From an uncultured Collinsella sp. (lineage in GTDB: Bacteria > Actinomycetota > Coriobacteriia > Coriobacteriales > Coriobacteriaceae): DNA of 15,478 nt. Shown here one piece after another: positions 5,896 through 14,253 of the stretch. Position numbers and translations under genes: made by a program. Position 1 is the stretch's first letter, and every line of letters starts with the position of its first letter. The stretch covers positions 1 through 15,478 of the forward strand of contig CABSDO010000048.1 of assembly GCA_902476475.1 (NCBI GenBank), written 5' to 3'. The notes beneath the pieces were generated by a model that was not told the origin of the DNA, searched no databases, and saw only the letters and a program-made list of their open reading frames with translations.

Positions 5896-5923
5896 TTGTA
5901 CTTTAGCGATTGGCTCGTACAAT
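5896..5923 (+). promoter_or_regulatory. Candidate promoter of the atp operon
   Basis: TTGTAC (5896-5901) and TACAAT (5918-5923) lie 16 bases apart. The -10 element matches the consensus at five of six positions; the -35 is weaker. The -10 is identical to the one proposed for prmC. A small hairpin, AACCGA (5879-5884) with TCGGTT (5892-5897), overlaps the -35. It leaves a leader of roughly 55 bases before the first gene. Confidence 0.5.
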
Positions 5924-5985
5924 AGTCACCAATGTTTGGCGGGAACTGTTCTGTGAGGCGTTAAAAAAGGAAAGTGAGGACGCCA

Positions 5986-6297
5986 ATGTTTCAGATAGCC
6001 GATCTGCTCGCTATCGTTGCAGGCGCCATCGCGGGCGCGGTCGCCTTTCTTCCCTTTGTCTTTACGCTCAAGCCGGTTCTTGACGATAAGCAGAATGCGG
6101 ACATGCTCAAGGGTATGGTGAGTCTGGCGGTCTCGGCGATCGCCCTGCTCGTCTTTACCTTGGTTGTGTTTGTGTTGTTCGGAGAGGCATTTCGCATGTT
6201 CCTCCTGGGCGAGGCGATCGGCTTCGTGGCCTTTATGGCCGCCTGCACGGTTCGTGTCGCCAAGGCGCTGCGAGATCCTCATGAGGTCGAAAGGTAA
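5986..6297 (+). CDS. AtpI-like small membrane protein at the head of the atp operon
   Basis: The 103-residue protein is predicted to span the membrane about three times (8-27, 45-66, 71-90), with a charged loop TLKPVLDDKQNADML between the first two spans and a basic/acidic tail. Position directly before atpB and the size suggest the AtpI role, an accessory protein proposed to help assemble the c-ring or handle Mg2+ in other bacteria. I do not see a diagnostic AtpI motif, so the assignment rests mainly on context. ATG at 5986 has GAGGA (5976-5980) five bases upstream; a GTG at 5974 with AAAAAGGA upstream would add four residues (MRTP) and cannot be excluded. The stop is three bases before atpB, so the genes are translationally linked. 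Confidence 0.6.
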   Translation: MFQIADLLAIVAGAIAGAVAFLPFVFTLKPVLDDKQNADMLKGMVSLAVSAIALLVFTLVVFVLFGEAFRMFLLGEAIGFVAFMAACTVRVAKALRDPHEVER

Positions 6298-6300
6298 GTC

Positions 6301-7104
6301 GTGGAAATTTTTGAAAAGCTGCCTGATGAGATTAATCATCTGGTCAGCGAGTTCAGCTCCACCCCTGTCGTGGGCGATCTGAGCTGCGGCATCACGCAGT
6401 ACTCGTTTTGGCTGATCGTCTCCACGATCGTGCTCCTGATCGTCCTGGCCGTGTTCAAGAAGAAGCAGACCCTGGTTCCCAAGGGCTTCTTCGTCAACGG
6501 TTTCGAGTACATCATCGAGTACGTCGAGAACGATATCGGCAAGGGCGTCGTGGGTGAGAACTGGAAGAAGCACTTCCCGTTCCTGTGCTCGCTTTTCCTG
6601 TTCATCCTGATCAATAACATGATCGGCCTGATCCCGGGAATGAAGCCCGGCACCGGCGCAATCGGCTCCACCGCCGCGCTCGCCATCTTCGCTTTCGTGT
6701 ACTTCATCTACTACGGATGCAAGGCTCACGGCGTGATCGGCTACATCAAGAGCCTCGCCCCGCAGGGCGTGAGCTTCCCGATGAACGTGCTCGTGTGGGT
6801 CGTCGAGCTTTTCTCGACCTTCCTGCGCCTCATCACGCTCGCCGTCCGTCTGTTCTGCAACATGTTCGCAGGACACGTGGTCATGGGCTCGTTCGCCATC
6901 ATGGCGAGCATGTTCATGCAGCCGCTGCTTCAGCAGGTTTCCGCGGCCCACGCCGTCGGCGCCCTGCCTTCGCTTGCCTGGCTTGCCATCCTCATCCTGA
7001 TCTATGCGATCGAGCTTGTGGTCGGCGCCATCCAGGCTTACGTCTTCACGGTTCTTACCGCCGTGTATGTCTCCGAGGCAGAGGAGGTCGCGGAGGAGGA
7101 GTAG
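6301..7104 (+). CDS. atpB: F0F1 ATP synthase subunit a
   Basis: Subunit a forms the stationary half-channels through which ions pass to the c-ring. The 267-residue protein shows several membrane spans and the signature LITLAVRLFCNMFAGH, with the essential arginine at R183 (E. coli R210), and GAIQAYVFTVLT (242-253) in the last span, with Q245 matching E. coli Q252. The start is GTG at 6301, with GAAAGG at 6289-6294. The C terminus is acidic (SEAEEVAEEE). It begins three bases after the preceding gene. An unusually long 124-base gap separates it from atpE. Confidence 0.97.
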   Translation: MEIFEKLPDEINHLVSEFSSTPVVGDLSCGITQYSFWLIVSTIVLLIVLAVFKKKQTLVPKGFFVNGFEYIIEYVENDIGKGVVGENWKKHFPFLCSLFLFILINNMIGLIPGMKPGTGAIGSTAALAIFAFVYFIYYGCKAHGVIGYIKSLAPQGVSFPMNVLVWVVELFSTFLRLITLAVRLFCNMFAGHVVMGSFAIMASMFMQPLLQQVSAAHAVGALPSLAWLAILILIYAIELVVGAIQAYVFTVLTAVYVSEAEEVAEEE

Positions 7105-7192
7105 TCTTCCATTCGCGCCTTAAAGGTAAGGCAATTCGTTAAACCGCCGGTGCCCGTACCCATGGAGCCCGGCAGTTATAAAAAGGTTATCC

Positions 7193-7224
7193 TGCGTGAA
7201 ATAAGACACGCACGACAAAGGAGG
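7193..7224 (+). promoter_or_regulatory. Stem-loop and strong ribosome binding site before atpE
   Basis: TGCGTG (7193-7198) pairs perfectly with CACGCA (7207-7212) around an A-rich eight-base loop. Only five bases later comes AAGGAGG (7218-7224), the strongest ribosome site in the window. The c subunit is needed in about ten copies per complex, so a device raising atpE translation or protecting its mRNA would make sense. The function is inferred; the pairing is seen. Confidence 0.45.
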
Positions 7225-7228
7225 AATC

Positions 7229-7423
7229 GTGGGAGTTATCGGTTACGGTCTCGGTGTTATCGGCGCTGGTCTTGCTATCGGCCTGTCTGCTCTGGGTGCT
7301 ACGGGTGCTATGGCCCGTCAGCCTGAGGTCCAGGGCCGCGTGTTCACCGTCTTCATCATGGGCTCCGCCTTCGGCGAGGCTCTGGCTCTGATCGGCTTCG
7401 TTGTCGCGCTGATCGTTAAATAG
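7229..7423 (+). CDS. atpE: F0F1 ATP synthase subunit c, unusually short
   Basis: Subunit c forms the rotating ring that carries the coupling ion. This hairpin protein has a Gly-rich first helix (5-26), the polar loop ARQPE (29-33) and a second helix with the ion-carrying E50 in GSAFGEALALIG. With 64 residues it is shorter than the usual 70-85, because the N terminus starts almost inside helix 1; the upstream frame has no start codon before a stop at 7202-7204. The start is GTG. Na+-dependent c subunits carry a Gln in helix 1 and Ser or Thr after the Glu; the aligned residues here are I17 and A51, so H+ coupling is expected. Confidence 0.95.
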   Translation: MGVIGYGLGVIGAGLAIGLSALGATGAMARQPEVQGRVFTVFIMGSAFGEALALIGFVVALIVK

Positions 7424-7438
7424 CACGGAGCGTCAAGT

Positions 7439-8041
7439 ATGAATCTTTCATCCCAGAAGAGCGCGATCGCACTCTCCGCGTCCGCGGCCGCGCTGCTCAT
7501 GCCGGTTTCCGCGTTCGCTGAGGACGGCGCTGCCGGTGCGGACATCCTCATCCCTAAGATGGCGGAGTTCATCCCGGCGCTTATCGCCTTCCTGATTATC
7601 TGGATCGTGCTGGCCAAGGTCGCCCTGCCGGGCATCATGAAAACCATGGAGGAGCGCGGCAAGAAGATCGAGGAGAGCCTCGACGAGGCCGAGAAGACCA
7701 AGCAGGAGGCTATCGCCAAGCGCGCTGAGTCCGACTCGATCGTCACCGACGCCCGTCGTCAGGCTGCCGACATCGTTCTCGAGGCCCGTAAGGACGCCGA
7801 GTCCGAGCGCGCCCGTATCATCGAGGCTGCTCACAAGGAGGCCGAGGAGATCATCGCCAAGGCCCATACGACCGTCGAGGACGAGCGCAAGTCCATCTAC
7901 GCCGGTGCCGCGAGCTCCATCGCCGACCTGTCCGTTGCCGTCGCCACCAAGATCGTGGGCGAGGCACTTGAGGACGAGGCCGAGCAGAAAAAGCTCATCG
8001 AGCGCTACATCCAGGAAGCAGGTAGCCTGAATGCCGACTAG
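7439..8041 (+). CDS. atpF: F0F1 ATP synthase subunit b with a signal-peptide-like N terminus
   Basis: Subunit b is the peripheral stalk that holds F1 to the membrane. The 200-residue protein has a membrane span at about 44-60 (FIPALIAFLIIWIVLAK) followed by a long charged coiled coil from about 70 to 150 (EERGKKIEESLDEAEKTKQE and onward). In front of the span is an extra segment, 1-27, that looks like a Sec signal peptide: K7, a hydrophobic core to about residue 23, and AFA|ED as a cleavage site after A27. Most AtpF proteins begin only a few residues before their span. Cleavage would leave the N terminus outside, which is the normal AtpF topology. GGAG (7427-7430) precedes the ATG. The last 11 bases overlap atpH. 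Confidence 0.95.
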   Translation: MNLSSQKSAIALSASAAALLMPVSAFAEDGAAGADILIPKMAEFIPALIAFLIIWIVLAKVALPGIMKTMEERGKKIEESLDEAEKTKQEAIAKRAESDSIVTDARRQAADIVLEARKDAESERARIIEAAHKEAEEIIAKAHTTVEDERKSIYAGAASSIADLSVAVATKIVGEALEDEAEQKKLIERYIQEAGSLNAD

Positions 8042-8507
8042 CCGCTATCAGGACAAGGTGCTCGAGACCTACGCGCGCTCCCTTCTGGAAGCCGCTAAGG
8101 CCGAGAACCATGTGTTCGAGGACCTCGAGATGATCGAGCGTCTGGCTAGCGCCAGCCCCGAGATCATCGCCGTGCTCGATACCATGTCCAAGCGCGACCA
8201 GCTCGACCTTCTTCCCAAGGTGGCAGCTGCCTTTAAGTATGTTGCCGAGGAAGACGAGGATGTAGTGGGCGTGACCGTCACCACGGCGATCCCGCTCGAC
8301 GACGAGCTGCGTCAAACCATCACTAAGAAATGCGAGCAGGACTTCGGCCGCAAGGTATTCCTTATCGAGCAGGTCGACCCGTCTATCGTGGGCGGCCTGG
8401 TGCTCGAGGCCCGCGGCGAGCGTCGTGACATTTCCGTCAAGACGCAGCTGCGCATCGCGCAGGAGACCCTCGCAAACTCTGCTAATTCGTACGGAGGTGA
8501 AGCCTAA
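8031..8507 (+). CDS. atpH: F0F1 ATP synthase subunit delta
   Basis: Delta joins the top of F1 to the subunit b stalk. The 158-residue protein has an N-terminal helical domain (RYQDKVLETYARSLLEAA) and the C-terminal family pattern DPSIVGGLVLEARGERRDIS (116-135). It is somewhat shorter than the common 175-180. The ATG lies inside the end of atpF (11-base overlap) and the stop shares one base with the atpA start, so its synthesis is coupled on both sides. Confidence 0.94.
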   Translation: MPTSRYQDKVLETYARSLLEAAKAENHVFEDLEMIERLASASPEIIAVLDTMSKRDQLDLLPKVAAAFKYVAEEDEDVVGVTVTTAIPLDDELRQTITKKCEQDFGRKVFLIEQVDPSIVGGLVLEARGERRDISVKTQLRIAQETLANSANSYGGEA

Positions 8508-10105
8508 TGTCCGAAACCCTCAATGCCCAGGATATCGCCAAGAAACTGCAGGAGCAGCTCACGAGCCTCTCCGCGACGGTCGATACGCATGAGGTTTCAA
8601 CGGTCGACGAGGTAGGCGACGGCATCGCGCGCGTCTCCGGCCTCAAGAGCGCCATGGCAGGCGAGCTTCTGGAGTTCAAGAGCTCCGATACCGGTGAGAC
8701 CGTCTTCGGCCTTGCCCAGAACCTTGACCGCGACGAGGTCGGCGCCGTTCTGTTTGGTGCCGTCGACTCCATCAAGGAAGGCGACGAGTGCCGCACCACT
8801 GGCCGCATTATGGATATCCCCGTGAGCCGTGCCATGCTCGGCCGCGTCGTCAATCCGCTCGGCCAGCCCATCGACGGCTTGGGCGACATCGTTGCCACGC
8901 ACCGTCGTCCTATCGAGTTCAAGGCCCCCGGCGTCATCGACCGTACCCCGGTGTGCGAGCCGGTTCAGACTGGCCTGTTGGCCATCGACTCCATGGTGCC
9001 TATCGGCCGCGGTCAGCGTGAGCTCATCATCGGCGACCGTAAGACCGGTAAGACCGCCATCGCCATCGACGCTATCCTCAACCAGCGCGGCAAGGGCATG
9101 GTCTGCATCTATGTCGCCATCGGCCAGAAGGCCTCCACGGTTGCCAACATCCGCGAGACCCTCGCTCAGCACGGTGCGCTCGACTACACCATCATCGTTT
9201 CGGCCACCGCCGCCGATTCCGCCCCTATGCAGTACATCGCGCCTATGGCCGGTGCCGCTATCGGCGAGTTCTTCATGTACAACGGCGAGGACGGCAAGCC
9301 CGCTAGCGAGACCAACCCCGGCGGCCACGTGCTCGTCATCTACGATGACCTGTCCAAGCAGGCCGTGGCCTACCGTCAGATGTCGCTGACGCTGCATCGT
9401 CCGCCCGGACGCGAGGCCTATCCTGGCGACATCTTCTACCTGCACTCTCGTCTGCTCGAACGTGCCGTCAAGATGTCCAAGAAGAACGGCTACGGCTCCA
9501 TGACGGCACTGCCGATCATCGAGACCCAGGACGGCGACGTCTCGGCCTACATTCCGACCAACGTCATTTCCATTACCGATGGTCAGATCTATCTGCAGTC
9601 CGAGCTCTTCTTCCAGGGTCAGCGCCCGGCAGTCGACGTGGGCATTTCCGTGTCCCGCGTTGGTGGCGACGCGCAGACCAAGGCTATGAAGCAGGTCGCC
9701 GGTAACCTCCGTCTGGACCTCGCTTCGTACCAGGAGCTCGCCGGCTTTACGCAGTTCGGCTCCGACCTCGACGAGGCTACTCAGAAGCAGCTGACCCATG
9801 GTGCCCGCATGACCGAGCTCCTGAAGCAGCCGCGCTACAAGCCGTTTGAGGTTGGCGAGCAGATCGTTACGCTGTTCGCTGGCAACGAGGGCTTCCTGGA
9901 TGACCTGGAGATTGCCGACGTGCTGCCTTTCCGTGCCGATCTCATCGAGTACATGGACAATGGCTTTGGCTCGCTGCTCGACAAGGTTCGCGCCAAGAAG
10001 ATCGATGATGACACCAAGGCTGAGCTCTTGCGCGTCATCGGCGACTTCAAGCAGCAGTTCATGGCCAAGCACCATTCGGATGTTTCTGGATCAGAGGAGA
10101 ACTAA
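8507..10105 (+). CDS. atpA: F0F1 ATP synthase subunit alpha
   Basis: Alpha alternates with beta in the F1 hexamer and binds non-catalytic nucleotide. The 532-residue protein has the N-terminal beta-barrel (EVGDGIARVSGL), the P-loop GDRKTGKT (176-183) and the VSRVGGDAQ segment with the arginine finger R384 that completes the catalytic site of the neighbouring beta. It is about 25 residues longer than usual, partly through a polar C-terminal tail. The ATG overlaps the atpH stop by one base (TAATG), and GGAGG lies upstream inside atpH. The P-loop has K where many alphas have Q (GDRQTGKT), a minor variant. Confidence 0.98.
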   Translation: MSETLNAQDIAKKLQEQLTSLSATVDTHEVSTVDEVGDGIARVSGLKSAMAGELLEFKSSDTGETVFGLAQNLDRDEVGAVLFGAVDSIKEGDECRTTGRIMDIPVSRAMLGRVVNPLGQPIDGLGDIVATHRRPIEFKAPGVIDRTPVCEPVQTGLLAIDSMVPIGRGQRELIIGDRKTGKTAIAIDAILNQRGKGMVCIYVAIGQKASTVANIRETLAQHGALDYTIIVSATAADSAPMQYIAPMAGAAIGEFFMYNGEDGKPASETNPGGHVLVIYDDLSKQAVAYRQMSLTLHRPPGREAYPGDIFYLHSRLLERAVKMSKKNGYGSMTALPIIETQDGDVSAYIPTNVISITDGQIYLQSELFFQGQRPAVDVGISVSRVGGDAQTKAMKQVAGNLRLDLASYQELAGFTQFGSDLDEATQKQLTHGARMTELLKQPRYKPFEVGEQIVTLFAGNEGFLDDLEIADVLPFRADLIEYMDNGFGSLLDKVRAKKIDDDTKAELLRVIGDFKQQFMAKHHSDVSGSEEN

Positions 10106-10110
10106 GCCCC

Positions 10111-11018
10111 ATGGCCAACCTTCGCGACATTAAGAAGCGAATCTCCTCGGTTACCACGACCAAGCAGATCACGCGCACGATGGAGATGGTCTCTACGGCC
10201 AAGATCCGTCGTGCCCTCGATCGCTCCAAGCAGGCCGAGCCCTATAAGGAGGCGCTGACCGACGTCATGTTGACGGTCGCCGGCGACGCCTCCTGTTCGG
10301 GCACCGATCCCATGCTGCAGAAGCATGAGAGCGTCAAGCATGGCCTGATTGTCGTTATTGCCTCGGACCGCGGCCTTGCCGGCGGTTTCAATACGACGGT
10401 GGAGCGTACGGCCGAAAAGCTCGCCGCTTCTTGGGCGAACGACGGCATCGAGTGCGAGATCATCGCGTGTGGGCGCAAACCGGCCACGTATTTCCGTGAC
10501 CGCGCAAACGTCGTCATGCACTTTGAGGGCAACTCCTCTGAGCCCGATTTCAATCAGGCCCGCATGATCTCCTCTCATATCTGCGATGCGTATCGTGCCG
10601 GTGAGCTTGACCGTGTCGAGCTTGTCTACCACCACGCCAAGAACCGCGTGGATCAGGAGCTTCGCGTCGAGCATCTGTTGCCGCTCGACCCCGAGATGAT
10701 CGCTATGGCCCACGGTCCGCGTAAGAACGAGACCGACGCCCCTAAGCGCATCTCGTCCACGTTCGAGTTCGTGCCCTCTCCCGAGCATGTTCTCGGCAAG
10801 CTTGTGCCGTCTTATATCCTGACGGTCATCTACCAGGCCCTGATCGATTCGGCGGCTGCCGAGCAGGGTGCACGCCGCAAGGCCATGCACTCCGCGACGG
10901 AAAACGCCACCGCGATCATCTCGACCCTTACCCGCACGTATAGTCGCGTGCGCCAGGCTTCGATCACGACCGAGATTAACGAGATCGTCGGCGGAGCCTC
11001 AGCATTGGAGGAACAGTA

Positions 11019-11019
<1 letters not shown>
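10111..11019 (+). CDS. atpG: F0F1 ATP synthase subunit gamma
   Basis: Gamma is the central shaft that turns inside the alpha/beta hexamer. The 302-residue protein has the two coiled-coil ends typical of the family: N-terminal NLRDIKKRISSVTTTKQITR and MEMVSTAKIRRA, and C-terminal ARRKAMHSATENATAII followed by RQASITTEINEIVGGASAL. The globular middle carries VVIASDRGLAGGFNT (81-95). A GAGGAG site ends the atpA gene, and the start is five bases after its stop. The gene's TAA shares one base with the atpD start. Confidence 0.97.
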
Positions 11020-12473
<1,454 letters not shown>

Positions 12474-12476
12474 GTT

Positions 12477-12869
12477 ATGCGTATCCGCATCGTGTGCCCC
12501 GTGAGCTGCGCCTATGAGGGCGACGCTGCGTTTGTGTCGATTCCGTCCACGGATGGCGAGTTTGGCGTTCTGCCTGCTCACTCCAGCGAGATCTGCACGA
12601 TCGACCGCGGTTACGTTCGCGTTTCCGATAAGGCCATGGGCACTGTCGACCACACGTTTGCCGTGGCCGGCGGCTATGCCCAGGTTGCGGACGATGTCGT
12701 GACCGTTCTCGCCGAGCGCGCTTGCGATTTGGCGACCGTCGATGCCGACAAGCTTAAAGCTGATATTCAAGGTTTTGAAGAGAAGCTGGGTAATTTGTCG
12801 GAGGATGATGCACGCCGCGCCTACCTCTATAATGAAATCGCATGGTGTAAGCTCAAGCTTGCCCAATAG
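12477..12869 (+). CDS. atpC: F0F1 ATP synthase subunit epsilon
   Basis: Epsilon sits on the gamma foot, couples it to the c-ring and can restrain ATP hydrolysis. The 130-residue protein has the N-terminal beta sandwich (VSIPSTDGEFGVLPAHSSEI, 20-39) and a C-terminal helical hairpin from about 87 (VDADKLKADIQGFEEKL). The size is typical. It begins three bases after atpD and is the last gene before the operon terminator. Confidence 0.93.
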   Translation: MRIRIVCPVSCAYEGDAAFVSIPSTDGEFGVLPAHSSEICTIDRGYVRVSDKAMGTVDHTFAVAGGYAQVADDVVTVLAERACDLATVDADKLKADIQGFEEKLGNLSEDDARRAYLYNEIAWCKLKLAQ

Positions 12870-12906
12870 TCAAACGATTTAGCGTTCGACCATTTGCGAA
12901 CACATC

Positions 12907-12944
12907 ATGCCCGGGATGGCCCAGCCACCCCGGGCATGCTTTTT
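12907..12944 (+). terminator. Intrinsic terminator of the atp operon
   Basis: ATGCCCGGG (12907-12915) pairs perfectly with CCCGGGCAT (12929-12937). Within the loop TGGC and GCCA add four more pairs after one mismatch. TTTTT (12940-12944) follows after GC. It is GC-rich, long and has a T-run, the strongest terminator in the window. It ends only 13 bases before the murA start codon. Confidence 0.88.
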
Positions 12945-12957
12945 GAAAGGGTAGACC

Positions 12958-14241
12958 TTGGATATTATCCGCGTTGAGGGTGGCCACGCCATCGGAGGCT
13001 CCGTGCCCGTCTCGGGTGCCAAGAACTCCGCGCTCAAACTCATGGCGGCAACGCTTCTGGCGCCGGGCAAGACGACGCTGCAGAACGTGCCCGATATTTC
13101 CGATGTCCACGTGATGGGCAAGGTGCTCAAGGGCATGGGCGCTACGATCGATGTTCTCGACGAGCACACGCTCGAGATTGATACCTCTCAGGTCGATTCT
13201 TGGGAGGCCCCCTACGAGCTCGTTGCCAAGATGCGTGCTTCCACCGCCGTCATGGGACCCCTGCTGGGCCGCTTCCATCGCGCCAAGATTGCCATGCCGG
13301 GCGGCTGCAACCTGGGTGCTCGCAAGATCGATATGCACATTCTGGGTCTCGAGGCCCTGGGCGTTGAGTTCGATACCGCCCACGGTTACATCAACGCTAA
13401 TGCGCCCCAAGGTCTGCGCGGTACCACCGTCACGCTCGAGTTCGCCAGCGTCGGTGCGACCGAGAATCTCATCATGGCATCCGTGCGCGCGCAGGGCACC
13501 ACGGTTATCGACAATGCCGCCCGCGAGCCCGAGATCGTCGATCTCGCCAACATGCTCAACGAGATGGGCGCCAAGATTGTTGGCGCCGGCACGCCCGTCG
13601 TGACTATCGAAGGCGTGGAAGAGCTGCATCCTGTTACCCATCGCGTAGTGGGCGACCGCATCGAGGCCGGTACCTTTATCGTTGCCGGTGCGTTGATGGC
13701 CGACGATCGCGGTGTCGATGTCACGGGCTTTTGCCCCATTCACTTGGGCATGGTGCTCAAGAAGATGGAGCTCATGGGTATCGACTGCGAGCGCGTCGAG
13801 GATGGCGTCCATGTGAACCGTGCCGAGCGTATCAAGCCGGTCGACATCCAGACGCTTCCGTTCCCCGGCTTCCCGACGGACATGCAGGCGCAGATTATGG
13901 TGCTCTCCGCCCTTGCCGACGGCAGTTCCGTTATTACCGAGAACATCTTCGAGAATCGCTTTATGTTTGCCTCTGAGCTGGTGCGCATGGGTGCCGACAT
14001 TCGTATCGAGAGCCATCATGCCATGATTCATGGCGTCAAGGGCTTCTCGGGTGCGCAGGTTACCTCGCCCGATCTGCGTGGCGGAGCGGCCCTCGTCGTA
14101 GCGGGCTTGATCGCCGACGGGACGACCGAAGTTTCGGCCATCCATCACATCAAGCGCGGCTACGAGCAGTTTGTCGAAAAGCTGCAGGCGCTCGGCGCGC
14201 ATGTCGAGCATGCTACCGTCCCCGATCCCGTCATCTACTAA
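12958..14241 (+). CDS. murA: UDP-N-acetylglucosamine 1-carboxyvinyltransferase MurA
   Basis: MurA transfers enolpyruvate from PEP to UDP-GlcNAc, the first committed step of peptidoglycan synthesis. The 427-residue protein has SGAKNSAL with K22-N23, the catalytic loop PGGCNLGAR with C117 (E. coli C115) and FPGFPTDMQAQ with D308 (E. coli D305). The cysteine is the residue alkylated by fosfomycin, so the protein lacks the Cys-to-Asp change that makes mycobacterial MurA insensitive. The start is TTG at 12958 with AAAGGG (12946-12951) six bases upstream; translation from there gives the standard N terminus. The ribosome site directly abuts the terminator T-run. The LCP gene follows 12 bases after the stop. 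Confidence 0.97.
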   Translation: MDIIRVEGGHAIGGSVPVSGAKNSALKLMAATLLAPGKTTLQNVPDISDVHVMGKVLKGMGATIDVLDEHTLEIDTSQVDSWEAPYELVAKMRASTAVMGPLLGRFHRAKIAMPGGCNLGARKIDMHILGLEALGVEFDTAHGYINANAPQGLRGTTVTLEFASVGATENLIMASVRAQGTTVIDNAAREPEIVDLANMLNEMGAKIVGAGTPVVTIEGVEELHPVTHRVVGDRIEAGTFIVAGALMADDRGVDVTGFCPIHLGMVLKKMELMGIDCERVEDGVHVNRAERIKPVDIQTLPFPGFPTDMQAQIMVLSALADGSSVITENIFENRFMFASELVRMGADIRIESHHAMIHGVKGFSGAQVTSPDLRGGAALVVAGLIADGTTEVSAIHHIKRGYEQFVEKLQALGAHVEHATVPDPVIY

Positions 14242-14253
14242 TACAGGTTGCCT

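Noticed and set aside
8597..10075. 492-residue open frame on the - strand opposite atpA
   Set aside because: Same reason: a shadow of a highly conserved gene with no protein features of its own.
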